A stretch of DNA of 64,000 nucleotides, taken from assembly GCA_032358165.1 (NCBI GenBank), contig JAALGY010000032.1, positions 1,054,001 through 1,118,000 on the forward strand. Reading direction: 5' to 3'. Both the position numbers and the translations under genes were made by a program. Each line of letters starts with the position of its first letter. The first letter of the stretch is position 1. The DNA is from Diplosphaera chodatii. Its lineage: Eukaryota; Chlorophyta; Trebouxiophyceae; Prasiolales; Stichococcaceae. Under the pieces are notes generated by a model. The model saw only the letters and a program-made list of their open reading frames with translations, did not search any database and was not told the origin of the DNA. Positions 44,750 to 55,824 of this stretch are shown piece after piece.

Positions 44750-47480
44750 TCATTCATCGTCTTCCTGGTCCTCCACCGGCATGCGCGTCACGTAGCCATA
44801 GGGCACCGGCAGGTGGCGGGTGGGGTCTGAACCATCCGGCGCAAGTGACGCCATTGCGTCGCGCTCCAGCATCGCATTGAGCTTCACCGTCACTGGGCCA
44901 ACGCTGCCATCGCCAATCGCCTCCCCGTCCTGCGACCATGCAGTGTGCCCGCTCGAGCAAACATCTGAACCGTCCCTCCGACATGCCAACCATGCGCCAG
45001 CTGCTGTTGTTTGGGACGCTGACACACCGGTCATCCTACACAATAACAAAGCGTGGGCGGACCCAGGGGCGCACCCAGTGGGTGACGCCCATGACGGGGA
45101 GGCTGGTGCTGGTGAGGAACACCTCCTTGGCGGCCTTTGCCTCCTCGGGGGTGAAGTGCCGCTGGTCAATGCTCACCACGCCGTCCAGCAGGCCCCTCTC
45201 CATGCTCTGCAGCCAGCATATGAAGCTTTCGAGTACATCAGGCAAAGTTGTCTGGCGTCGTGTTGGCAGCATACTGAGCAAGTCTCCGTCAAGCAAGCTT
45301 GTGCAGCGCGTCCAGTCAGACTGTTGGGACTGTGTGGAATCATCGCCAAGCGGCTCATCCGAAAGATGGTGATTGCAGTATTAGTTTCATCATCCTGGAC
45401 GGCTTAGTGAGGGTGCAATCAGCAAGCAGGAACAGCAGGCCAGCAGCTGGTCAGATCGGTCATCAGATCAGTGCACTGAGTGCTCATATCCGAAAGATGG
45501 TGTGTTTTATGACGGTTGTGTCATCATTCCAGCCATGGCCTGCCGAACAGTGAGATACTGCGAGGCATAGAGCTCGGTGCCGCACCTCAGGTATGAGCTC
45601 GATGAGGCGCGACATCGTGATGCCGTGCAGAGCGTACTCATATGGCGGCGTCTGCAAGGCAGACATCAGATGCATAACTCCTGCACGCCGTGCACACATT
45701 CCAGCGCATTCACTCGCAGCATGCGTTGACCTACGATGAGGAAAAGGTCCCCCCACTAGGCGCTGCACGAGCCTGAAACCCCAGCCAACTTCAAAACAAC
45801 AGTTGTGGATGTGAAGTACGGGGGACTGAAGGCGCACGCACCACGACCTGGTCGTCCTGTGTCACGATGCCCAGGTTCATGTTCGGTCCCTCAGCCACAT
45901 TGCCGTCGGGGTCCAGGAAGATGGCCTGCATGTGGCAGTGACGTCAGTCTGCAGTCTGGCAGGGCTCCTGTTGCTACGCAGCTGCATGGATGTGCTGCAT
46001 GGATTGCGGTAGAAACCTCACGAGCTGTGAGCAGCATGGTGCCAAACCCAGCGATGCATCAGCAAAGTGAGGCGCTGCGCACCTGGTCGAAGTCCTCCAC
46101 CTGGGCGTCAAGCAACGCCAGGGCGTTGACCAGGTAGTTGGTGGACTTCGTCGTGGCGAAGTACTGGTCCTTCTGTGGCACGGGACTGGTTTTCACCTGT
46201 GCAGGTGCCATGCACGAATCTCTCCTTATTTTTGGGCCAACACCAAGACCGACACCTGCAACACCCTTTGCTCAGCATGATACGGCCAGCATCTGGCACA
46301 ATGGTGTGATTTTGCACCTTCCAGCCCTTCCTGATGTCTGGCCTGGTGCCGTCCGTGCTGTACGCCATGCAGTAGAAGGTCGGCGACTCGCACTCCAGAG
46401 GTGAGAGTCCAAAGCCGCCACGGCCAGCAGACAGCCAGAAACGCACATAGCCTGCAGAGACCATGGTACACTACTCAGTGACAGTCACAGAGCCCACAGC
46501 TTATCTGAAGGATGCCACAGACATGCTGCAGCTGCGTCAAACAGATTCACCGTTGGCAGCATTGCTGGCGGCTGCGGTGTCCAGAATGGTGCGAGTCATC
46601 TGCTCCATTGTCATGGGCAGCTGAATGCCTGCTTTACCCGATGACCATAGAAATCGGTCGATGTGGTCCCCTAGCTGGTAGATGTGGCCATCTATCAACT
46701 TTGCTGTGTCAAACACTGCATGTCCCCTGCCCAGCACAGGGTGAGGGGTCAAGTACGGTGTGTCCACAGGTGAAGTGACATGCACAGGTGCACACAATGC
46801 AGCCACTTGCGTCAGCCTAACGAGATTCCTTGTTTATTCACCACCGCACGAGGCGTCTGATGGTACGGACAATACGGATTGATCATCATTCGCAGGGCTA
46901 CACAGGAGTGATATGATAAAGCGTTCGAAGCTTGCAAAGTAATGCAGCAGTCGGACTGACCTGTGGACCATGTGGTCATCAATGTGCACCGTCATCAGCG
47001 CGGGGTTTGTTGTGATGCCACCCAGCACGCTGTTGAAGAATGCCCTATAATGTTGCCGTGCCTGATCGTGCACCACTGTCTCCAGCACACCAATCAGCTG
47101 CATTGGAAATCACGCAGCATGATCAGAAGCATCGTACCGGCTTGCTTAACATTTGGTGACACCGCAGCCTTTGCACGCAGTCATGTAGCGCATCTTTACA
47201 ACTTGAGCTGTAGAGCGGTCTCCTAGGACGTTATCACCTCGACGCCGTCGAAGATGGGCGTCGGCACTGTCTCGGGCGTGATCAACGACAGGACCTCGTC
47301 GGACAGGTAGTCAGCACCGTTTTGATCGCGCTCATCAATCTCCTCCGCATCATCCACCACCTCAAATTCGGCCTCCGGCTGCACTACCTCGTCCTCGGCC
47401 TCCTGCTGCACACCCTCATCCTCCGCGCGGCAGCGCAAACGTGCTGCGCGCCTGCATGCTGGAACAGCTTCAGTCGCCAT
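44750..47480 (-). CDS. class IV aminotransferase (DAT1/ADC lyase-like), probably plastid
   Basis: PLP fold-type IV enzyme. The closest match from memory is Arabidopsis At5g57850, described both as D-amino-acid aminotransferase (DAT1) and aminodeoxychorismate lyase; the sequence alone does not choose. Nine exons: 47480-47238, 47061-46961, 46726-46551, 46451-46318, 46196-46083, 45925-45848, 45651-45586, 45206-45075 and 44929-44750, in phase, 407 residues. A basic first 18 residues (MATEAVPACRRAARLRCR) may be a leader, followed by a very acidic stretch. Motifs: VHIDDHMVHRGHAVFDTAKL, VRFWLSAGRGGFG, PLP lysine in ATTKSTNYLVNAL, VAEGPNMNLGIV, TSTSLPVMGVTHW and AIGDGSVGPVT, ending LPVPYGYV. Divergent from PIG-V. 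Confidence 0.88.
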
Positions 47481-48332
47481 CCTGAAGCACTTTGGTGTGT
47501 TGTAGATTGGACATTCTTGGACAGGGCACACAGACGCCTGCAACTTGCTGATGTGGCGTACCCTTGTTCCCTGAGGGCTCGTACGCTGTCAGATGCTGCA
47601 GCCTCGTAGGAGCCGCCGTTAACCCTGCTGCTGTGCACGGCTATAGCATGCAGATGACACTGCTGACGGCTGCTGTGCCTAGACTTCGCTGGCGCCTGGG
47701 AACTGTGTGGCGGCGATCTGTGCAAGCCACATTCTGTTTTACTCAGCTGTGGATGGTGCGACACACACCGCATGATCCTCCTGAATGCCCTGCGAGCACC
47801 ACCTTGAACAAACAGATGCACCGAATTCTAACAGCAGCACGCAGGGGTTCCGACGCCTTCTCAAATATACAGCAGACTTTGTGATAGACTCTGGGTGGGC
47901 CGAGCGAGTGCAATCAATCAACACGCCGACGCAGGCGGCTACGAAGCAAACGGTCTAGGATCGATAGGCAGCCCTGCAAGACGGGGAGCAGAAGGAGCAC
48001 GCCAATCGTAAACCGTTCCTTTCGTGACATGCAGAACCTCACTTTCCCCCTCCTTGTTCAGCTCAGCAGTTCTCTGGTTGAAATTTGCCGCTTGATCCGT
48101 GTGTACAACGAGTGCAAGAAGCACCAAGTGTGCCGCACACTGTGGTAGCATCTTTGACCCCGTGGATTGTGGCTGCCGCCGCCGCCAAGGCGGAGCAGCG
48201 ATTGGCAGGTTTCCATAATGTTGCAATGACGATTTCAGCCAGGTGTGACAGATGGCACTGCTATGGCCTATTGGTTGACTCACACCGGTCATAGCATATC
48301 GTTGATCTGGGTGGAGCTCAGCAAGCCGACAT
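47481..48332. other. divergent intergenic region (aminotransferase / PIG-V)
   Basis: About 850 bases between outward-reading genes. The part near 47890-47960 is locally CpG-rich, as expected near a promoter. No coding exon supported. Confidence 0.4.
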
Positions 48333-50451
48333 ATGATGCGCAGGTCTGGATGTGCTGTCTTTGGACTGACCCTGGCCATCCGGTCCGTGCTGTTGACGGC
48401 GCTGATAGCCTCGGGATACCTGGGACTACCATACGACACCAGCAACCTGCTTCCCGCCCATGATTGTGACGCCTTGTCTCTGCAGCCGTCAGGTAGGTGG
48501 CAAAGTGTACTTGATGACGGGGAATGCCTTGCAGAGTGGCTTCAGCACACGTGATGCAGAGCGATACAAAAGGCTTTTCACAGAGGGTGGTTCACACTGA
48601 ATCGTCAGTCGGACACTGCAACCCAGGTGCCCCCACCAATGGCATTGGCCGGTTTGCAGTGTGGGATTCGATGTTCTTTGTGCGGATCGCGCAGTGTGGT
48701 TATGAATATGAGCAGTTTCACGCCTTCTTCCCACTGCTGCCATCGCTCTTACGGCTGCTCAGCGTCAATGGTGCGCCCGACTGGCTTGCATCGTGCATTG
48801 GCCTGATGTGCAGGCACATGGGGCTCCAGTTGACCGCTCTCCATGTCGAATGCATGCTCTGCATGCTTCTCAGCAGGCGTCGCGGAGGCGATTTCAGCTG
48901 CTGCTGTGCCCAACATCGTGCTTGGTGGCTTACTGCTGAGTACCCTGGCCAGCGCTGTGGCAGCAGTCCTCCTGTTCAGGTACACATGTCACAGCAAACA
49001 GCGTCTGTTGGTACGCGTCATTGCCGGCATGCTTACTATTTACAGTGTGCTGTTACAGCTCTACTGGTGCCATCTGCAGGCTGACCCAGCGTCTGTACCT
49101 GGACAACCGTATTGCCGCACTGTCTGCAGTGCTGTTCGCTTGCAATCCTGCTTCAGTGTTCCACTCAGCGGTCTACTCAGAGAGCATTTTCGCTTTGCTG
49201 TCGTTTCTGGCGCTGTACATTCTGGCCCAGAGGCCTCTGCTTGCTGCCGCGACTTTTGGTTTGTCCACCGCTGCACGATCCAATGGCATTGTCAGCGGCA
49301 TTTTTGTTGGTCATGACGGGTTGAGAAGGTTGCAAATGCTCCATGCACGGGCTGTTCCAGGTGGGTCAGTGAGGTTCTCGCAGCAGTGACAACATTCATT
49401 GACACCCACGCTGGCAGCGGCAGCAGCAGCTTGTCAGGTGCCATCGAACATACAGCACCATGTTCTGCCCTGCAGGAAAGTTGCGCATCATTCTGCAGAC
49501 AGCTGCATGCGGCCTGTTGGTCGTGCTGCCGCTGCTGGCATTCCAATGGCATGGCTATCGTGCCTTTTGCAAAGGGCCACCAGGGCATCGACCGGCGTGG
49601 TGCTCCGCCATGCTCCCGTACCTGTATGGCCATGTGCAGGCGCAGTACTGGGGCGTGGGCTTCCTGCGGTACTTCCAGCTGCAGCAGGTACTGGCTTGCG
49701 GCGAGTTCTGACCATCAAAACATTTGGGCAATGCTGTGTGCCGCCACTGCTGTGATGCCTCGGGTTTGATATGACTCAGCATGGCTGCCTAGTTTGATGT
49801 CAGTTGTGTGATGGCCAGAGACCACTAGAGTGCCACATACTGATAAGGGATGGAGACACTGTGTTCAGGTACCCAACTTCATCCTGGCCGCGCCAATGTT
49901 GGGACTTTCATTTTGGGGGTGCTACACCTTCTTTGCTGAGCATGGGCTCCAAAGCACCCTTGCTGCGCTATTGTTGCCAGGCAAGTCTGCACCCAATGTG
50001 TGATCTTCATGACATCCTTGCAAGCAGGACGCATGGGGCAGTGATGAAAAGCAAATGCATATAGCAACAATGACACCAAAAATGGATACTCTTTGGGTAA
50101 TTCTGAGCCCTGCTTTCAAGTGGCCTACTCAGAGAACTCTCATCCTATGCGCCAGGCCAGCTGCTGCTGTGTGCAGGCAAGCCAGCAGATATGCGACGGC
50201 ATCAGCATGCAACCTTTCCCCTGGCAGCGGCGGTGTATATTGTGCACTGGGGATTTTTGGGAGCCTTTGCAATGCTGGGCATGCATGTGCAGGTAGCCAC
50301 CAGGCTGCTCTCAACATGTCCGCCGCTGTACTGGTTTGCAGCACAGCTATGCTACAGGGAACGGCGCCATGCGCAACTGATCTGGCTGTACTTCTTGGGG
50401 TACGCAGCATTGGGCTATGTGTTGTTCCCGAGGTTTTACCCCTGGACGTGA
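48333..50451 (+). CDS. PIGV: GPI mannosyltransferase 2 (PIG-V)
   Basis: ER membrane enzyme that adds the second mannose (alpha-1,6) during GPI-anchor assembly, using dolichol-phosphate mannose. Seven exons: 48333-48492, 48627-48770, 48877-48979, 49080-49309, 49476-49687, 49869-49980 and 50189-50451, in phase, 407 residues. The protein is a chain of hydrophobic spans. Family marks: the catalytic luminal loop (VWDSMFFVRIAQCGYEYEQ, then FHAFFPLLPSL), CNPASVFHSAVYSESIFALL, FQWHGYRAFC, MHVQVATRLLST, CPPLYW and the end YVLFPRFYPWT. The intron after 49980 has the strong GC donor CCAG|GCAAGT. The two fasciclin genes in this window encode proteins that would need this pathway. Confidence 0.92.
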
Positions 50452-50534
50452 CTATCTGACATGTGCAATCACACACTCCGTCCCGTCCTGTCGTTTGTCC
50501 GGAACACGCAGGACGTGCTGCCTATGCATCATGT

Positions 50535-50951
50535 CTATTTGTTGATTGAGACCAGCTCTGTGGTAAAGATCAGTGTTGCTCCACCTGGAATGATCCCACC
50601 GGCACCACGATCACCGTAACCAAGTGCCGGAGGTATTGCCAGCTTCCGCTTCTCGCCCACGCATGCGCCCTCCAGCCCCTTTTCCCAGCCTTGAATGACC
50701 TGGCCACTGCCAAGCTTGAAGCCAATCGGGTCGTTGCGATCAAGGCTGCTGTCAAACTTTTTGCCGTTGGTGAGGTAACCCGTGTAATGCACTTTGACAG
50801 TGTCGCCAACCTGGGCCTTCTGCGAGCAGTCCTTCGGTTTGTGCTCGACGCTGATGTTGAGCTCGGTCACTTCAGGCTCGGGGAACGCTGTGACAGAAAC
50901 AGTCAGCAGCAGCACTGCCGCACACAGCAGCTTCACCCCTTTACTCGTCAT
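50535..50951 (-). CDS. FKBP2/FKBP13-like ER prolyl isomerase, intronless copy
   Basis: Single-exon, 138-residue FKBP with a signal peptide ([18 protein letters not shown]), so secretory pathway/ER lumen, where it would speed proline cis-trans steps in folding. The ATG at 50951 is chosen because it starts directly before the hydrophobic signal; the frame is open further upstream. FKBP motifs: [45 protein letters not shown] [19 protein letters not shown] and [16 protein letters not shown]. The active-site Tyr, Asp, Trp and Tyr are kept. No KDEL-type ER-retention signal is seen at the end (VSINK). It is a neighbour and likely paralog of the intron-containing copy at 51312-52181. Confidence 0.92.
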   Translation of the reverse strand: MTSKGVKLLCAAVLLLTVSVTAFPEPEVTELNISVEHKPKDCSQKAQVGDTVKVHYTGYLTNGKKFDSSLDRNDPIGFKLGSGQVIQGWEKGLEGACVGEKRKLAIPPALGYGDRGAGGIIPGGATLIFTTELVSINK

Positions 50952-51311
50952 GGTGGCGGCGTCTGTCGCAAGTTTGCAGCGCAGATCATCTGCATGATTG
51001 CGCACCCAGCCCAAGTGCGCAAAATGCAGTAGTTCAAGCAGTACAGTATTGCCTGGAATGTTGTACGGTATCGTGCTGAGCTCCTGCGAGTCTCTGGGGG
51101 ACTCTGCCCGAGCTGCTCAGGTCGCAGCATCGTGTGAAGGCACGGCCACAGCGGCATATATAGTCACAAGAAGAGTGTGCAGGGGTGCGGTGGGTCATGC
51201 TGATGATATACACACCACTGCGGTCTGCACTAGACTTCAGACTCTCATGCTGCTGGACCAAAGCAGACTTAGGACCAGATAACCTCGCAAGGTCAGGATC
51301 ACACTTCCTAA
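50952..51311. other. intergenic between tandem FKBP genes
   Basis: 360 bases holding the 3' region of the upstream FKBP gene and the promoter of the intronless copy. No poly(A) tract remnant or direct repeat was noticed at its borders. Confidence 0.45.
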
Positions 51312-52181
51312 TCAGTTGATTGACAACAGTTCAACGTCAAAGATTAGCGTGGCGCCCCCAGGAATCTTGGCACCAGCTCCGCTGTCGCCCTGCATCCCAC
51401 ACATTGGAGTTGATCAGACGCCGGGGCCTTTGACGAGAGTCCAGCTCGGCGCAGCATGTGCTCTGGTCCAAACTTCAGTAGATGATGCAAATGTACTCGT
51501 TCTGCAATGGGTTCTCTGCTTACGTAGCCAAGATGCGGAGGAATCTTGAGCTTCCTTTTCTCGCCAACACACATGTTCGTCAGCCCCTGATCCCAGCCTT
51601 TGATGACCTGGCCCTGTATTGGGGCAAGACGAACATTGCACAGCATGCTTCTTTCCACGGGTGTACATGAGAGCGGCATCAACTCCACCAAGCTTACCTG
51701 CCCAACGGTGAAATCGAAGGACTGATCCCGATCAAGTGAGCTGTCGAACTTGGTGCCTGGAAATGACCGCAGGGTATTCGCGGTGAACGCATCAGGAAGC
51801 ATGTTTGCATGGCACTGCACGGTCGCAAACAGGTTGCCTCCACATGCACTGCAGAACAATGCACTGCTGCATTCGCGGCAGGGTCTCACCATCGGTCAGA
51901 TACCCTGCACGTACACAATACATGCTTGCTACAGGACCAATGCAGTGACAGCACCTGCATGCAGTACCGAGCGCAGGATGACAAGTTGAACCCGTAAGCA
52001 AGGGCTCACCAGTGTAGTGCATCGATACTGAGTCGCCTGATTTAGTTTTCACTGCGCAGTCTGAAGGCTTGTGCTTGACGCCAATCTGCAGTGAGGTGAC
52101 ATCCTTGGATGTCTTCCCCGCCGCACAGCTGGTCAGCAAAACGCAGAATAGCAATCCGGCTGCATGCCGCGCTGTGACCAT
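51312..52181 (-). CDS. FKBP2/FKBP13-like ER prolyl isomerase, intron-containing copy
   Basis: Secretory-pathway FKBP of 137 residues in five exons: 52181-52010, 51904-51890, 51756-51698, 51613-51524 and 51389-51312, all in phase. Exon 2 is only 15 bases and encodes the YLTD part of the YTGYLTDGTKFDSS strand. The signal peptide is hydrophobic ([17 protein letters not shown]). FKBP motifs: [48 protein letters not shown] and [14 protein letters not shown]. It shares about the same core as the intronless FKBP downstream. The start at 52181 was chosen over an upstream frame extension because the signal peptide begins there. It diverges from the alpha/beta hydrolase gene. Confidence 0.9.
51890..51904 (-). 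other. 15-base microexon of the FKBP gene
   Basis: Flanked by TGCAG (acceptor) and GTGAGA (donor). It is needed to supply the conserved GYLTD of the FKBP fold and keeps phase on both sides. Confidence 0.8.
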
Positions 52182-52547
52182 CTGTGCAGGGCTGCGTCTA
52201 ACAGTGCAGCTGAGAGTGGCAAGTGTAAAAGCTATAACAGGTACTGCGAATGGTTGCAGTTCTGCACCCATGTAGAGCAGGGTGCATGATCAGGAGTGAA
52301 GGGCTGCTTGTCTCAACATTTCCATGCGCTGTAGGCAGGTCTCTGTCCTCTCTCTGTTTTTTTGTTACATGGCCTCTGCACTGTTGATTGCGAACGCCGT
52401 GACAAGGCGCCGCGTGTGACTAAATAGGTTGCACAAGCGTGCCACTGAAGCGCAGTGGTAGAGCGGTATTCACGCACATCTGTTGGTGTAGAACGGTGAT
52501 CACGTGGATCACAGTCGCAGCTACACAAGGAAGCAGCCCAACACCAG
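52182..52547. other. divergent intergenic region (FKBP / hydrolase)
   Basis: 366 bases, likely a bidirectional promoter. Contains a tRNA-like D-arm string near 52449 that lacks a B-box partner (see rejected items). Confidence 0.4.
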
Positions 52548-54131
52548 ATGAGTCTCGCGATCCGAGGGCAGCTGTTCAAATATGCAAGCAAGCAGGGCAA
52601 CTGCGCCTTTCGCACTGGTGCGCCACTTGCCGCTGAGGCACACATCAGGCAGTGCTGCAACCCCACAATACCACGGAACTCAATCCTCTGCTTGACAGCC
52701 CAGTCGCGTTTGACCAGGGTCGCATCGGCGGCATTTTGTCCTGGTCGGCGGACTTGGCGATGCCCTGCTGTTTGCCTCGTACATACCGCTGCTGGCAAGC
52801 AGGCTGGATGACATCGGATGGTGCGTGTACTGGATACTGTGGCATTGAAGGCTGCCGCCTGTGAGTTCACAGCACGGTTGTGGTCTGCATGATGGCAGCG
52901 AGGCAGGGTTCGCATGCAGGAGTTCCATGCCTGAGGATGTCACATTGTGCACTGTAAGCGTAGGAGCCTCGTGCAGACAATGCTGCCGAGCTCACTGACG
53001 GGGTGGGGCATCAGCAATTTGGATGAGGATGCCGGTGGACTGGCGCAGCTGGCCGCACACCTTCAGACAGCCTACAACTCAGAGGAGCGTCTGATGGTCC
53101 TGATGTGATTTCAGTGTGGGTGCGGTCGGCTGTGCCATTGCTGGCTAGACGGACTGGCCACCACCAAGGCATGCATCAGCATGGGTAGTGTATAGCTTAT
53201 ACATCAGCTGCCTGCTGAGCTGAATGCTCAGGCTTGCAGGCGCTCATACTGGCTGGGCACTCAACAGGGTGTCAGGACGCTGTCCGATACGCAAACCGGG
53301 ATGGTGTACAGCCGCTGGATGCCGTCATTCTACAGGCGCCGGTATGATTTCGTCATCTTGGTGCCTGTGGGCTGCCTGTGCAGGCCTGCTTTCCTCGAGG
53401 CCCTCACGCCGCCCTCACATCACGGTGATCGATGCACAGGTCAGCGATCAGGACTACCTCGCCATGAACTCAGAAACGCCAAAACGCATTCAGCTGTGTG
53501 AGCAAATGGTCGCCGAGGGGCACGCTGAGAACATTGCACTCAGGTATGCACTTGCTAGCCCTGCGCACAGCCTTGCATATCAGTTCGGCTGGCTGCTGGC
53601 GGCTGGCTGCTTGCAGCCGCAAGCACCACTCCAGCGTGCACAGGGAGTGGCATGCAGCGGTTCGCCATGCAGGGATGGCGATGGTACCCCAGTCACAGCA
53701 CGGCGCTTCCTGGCAGTTGCCAAGCCCGGAGGCGATGACGACTATTTCAGCTTCGGCTTCAGCCACGATGAGCGGCTGGTGAGCTAGCCTGTGGGCAAAC
53801 TGCTTCATATTTTGCTCAACTCCACCAGTAGCAACACAACATGCTCTGCCCTATGCATCAGTAGACATTGACGTCAGTGGCAGCTCTGTCTGTTGTGCAG
53901 GCAAAGCTGGCCAGGTTGGCTGAAGTTCCAACTTTGAGCCTGTTTGGAGGCGCCGACGAGTGTGTCCCGCCAGCAATCAGCGCACACGACATACGAGACA
54001 AATTCGCGGCAGTGCTTACACACCCACTGTCGCAAAGCCACGTCATAGAGGGTGCTGGCCATGCGTTGGACGGTCACGAAGATGAGGCAGTCAGCATCAT
54101 GGTTGATTTTGTCAAATCCATTGCTGTGTAA
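52548..54131 (+). CDS. alpha/beta hydrolase, DUF1749 (UPF0613) type
   Basis: Predicted serine hydrolase of a widespread but poorly studied eukaryotic family; substrate unknown. Seven exons: 52548-52617, 52718-52820, 52964-53096, 53240-53341, 53440-53543, 53673-53778 and 53901-54131, in phase, 282 residues. Family marks: RHFVLVGGLGDALLFASYI at the oxyanion strand, GWSLVQTMLPSSLTGWG, nucleophile elbow LAGHSTGCQDAVRY (Ser in GHSTG), QAPVSDQDYLA, FLAVAKPGGDDDYFS, LSLFGGADECVP (acid strand) and catalytic His in VIEGAGHALDG. The catalytic triad looks complete. No signal peptide, so probably cytosolic. Ends 112 bases from the stop of the ubiquitin-like gene. Confidence 0.88.
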
Positions 54132-54243
54132 ACCATTGCCCCGCAAGGTTGATGGTTCCCATCCAACTGCCCGCAGAAGACCGTTTTGCAACACGGCATA
54201 TCAGATGTGTCAGAACCCTACTGAAACACAGCACAGCTGCTTG

Positions 54244-55431
54244 TCAGAAGTCATCCTCTGTATCTGTGGACGACAGTGACTCCTCATCTCCCTCCTGAAC
54301 CACCTGCACGCATATCGGATGTTGTTCTGGTCTCACGGACATGCATCATCACGCGACATACTTCAGACGAACACACCTCAGCATGCGTGTGCCTACAGTT
54401 TACCTTCCACCCCTCAGGCACCAGCACTTTGCGCACGGCGGTGACGGTTGCTTTGTCGGCAAACCCAGCTGCTGTCAGAGTCTTGTCAGCCGGAAGTTCA
54501 ATCTGTGCAAAGAGAAAGCCAGTTGAGCACAGCTGCCACTGCAGACCTGCTTGTTCTCACACATGTCAGAGTGACTGTTAGGCAGACTTACGCCGCGATG
54601 CAGCACGCGCTCCCATGACTCGGTGAACCCCTCCAGCCGCTGCAGGGAGTCTACTGGGTCCCACTTGCAGCGCTTGGCCACGAGCTGCTGCACCTACAGG
54701 AGTGACCAGACTGCAGCTCACATGCAACCCTGTCAGCCATCGGCCAGCACGATGACAGAGCACACAGGGACTCAGTGGCACGGTATTCCTGCGCTTGTTT
54801 ACTAAACTACACGACCGCGCGCGTCACCTCCGCAACGGTCGTGCTGCCGTCCACATCCAGTTGAAAGGGGTCCAGCGACAGCGTCTTTGTAGACATGGAC
54901 TCCTTCCAGTACATGCTCCACTTCTCCTTCTGCACCCGTGGCTGCACAACCAATTGGATCATATTGGCGCCCGCTCCGCCGCGGAGCCGCAGCAGCAGGG
55001 CCACAGTGGATCCATCCTGCACACCACACGCTGCCAGCGGCGCCCCTGTCATCAGCTGTCGATGACCGCACATTAAGCGCTGCTCCTCACAAGGCACACC
55101 TGTGCGTTCAGCAGAGGTTGCATCAAAGCACGACTTGCTTGGCGTACGAATCATCTGTCATACCCAAGTCACAACCACTTTTCCTTGCACTGGCATTGGC
55201 ATTGCATGTAGATGAAGCGTGTGTACATACCCTCCAGTCTCGACACAGTGTTCTGGACATCATCCACGGTAGTGGTGTCCTTCATGTGCAGGACGCGCGT
55301 CCGACCGTTCAGCAGCTTCAGATATATCTGCAAATGTCAAGGAGAGAGCGCCTTATTGCTGAGTTGCATGTGAAACCCAGCAAAGGTGCACCACAGCGAC
55401 AATCCATTGCCTGATCAAGCTTCCGCACCAT
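54244..55431 (-). CDS. tandem ubiquitin-like-domain protein with internal LRLRGG
   Basis: Not assigned to a named family. Six exons: 55431-55411, 55327-55231, 55099-54816, 54693-54592, 54502-54404 and 54303-54244, in phase, about 220 residues. The first 80 residues are a clear ubiquitin fold (IYLKLLNGRTRVLHMKDTTT, VPCEEQRLMCGHRQL) ending in LLLRLRGGAGAN, so a Gly-Gly end is present inside the chain. Next is a Trp/Lys-rich linker (KEKWSMYWKESM) and a second, weaker ubiquitin-like region (LQLDVDG-type strands, then LTAAGFADKATVTAVRKVL). The tail is acidic (DTEDDF). The 7-codon first exon (MVRKLDQ) and its GC donor (CAG|GCAATG) are the weakest part of the model; the start may lie further upstream. 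Exon 3 may end at 54813 instead. Confidence 0.75.
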
Positions 55432-55824
55432 CTCAATGATGTGCACGTTCTGACCTACCTGCATTGCAGCGAACGCTGTATATTTTGGATGCCTGCAAGC
55501 CTCCGGCTGTGCTGTATGCCTGCAATGCAGCCGAACCGTCGTCACTGCGGCGCTGCTGCCTGCGCCTGCATCAGCTGCAGGGTGCTACTTGATGACAACG
55601 AGATGAACTCAGCGCACTGCATTGGATGTAAAGCGTTTGCAGTATCTTCGTAAGGTGACAATCACAAACCTGCCGAGCTTTCTTGGAGTTGGCGACGGGG
55701 AACTGTTTGAGAGTCGCTTGGCACCATGCAACTCGGTATGGCCTGTGGTTGGCGGCTTGCATAACGTGCTGGCAGCAAGGTGAGCCGGCATCGATTGCAG
55801 TTATGCTGTAAGGTAGGTCACACA
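55432..55824. other. divergent intergenic region (ubiquitin-like / UTP14)
   Basis: About 390 bases between outward-reading genes. If the ubiquitin-like gene starts upstream of 55431, part of this is coding. No other feature seen. Confidence 0.4.

Noticed and set aside
52440..52530. Possible tRNA gene: the string GCGCAGTGGTAGAGCGG looks like a tRNA D-arm/A-box.
   Set aside because: No B-box (GGTTCGAnTCC-like) follows at the right distance and no cloverleaf with matching acceptor stem could be drawn. At most a tRNA-like relic.
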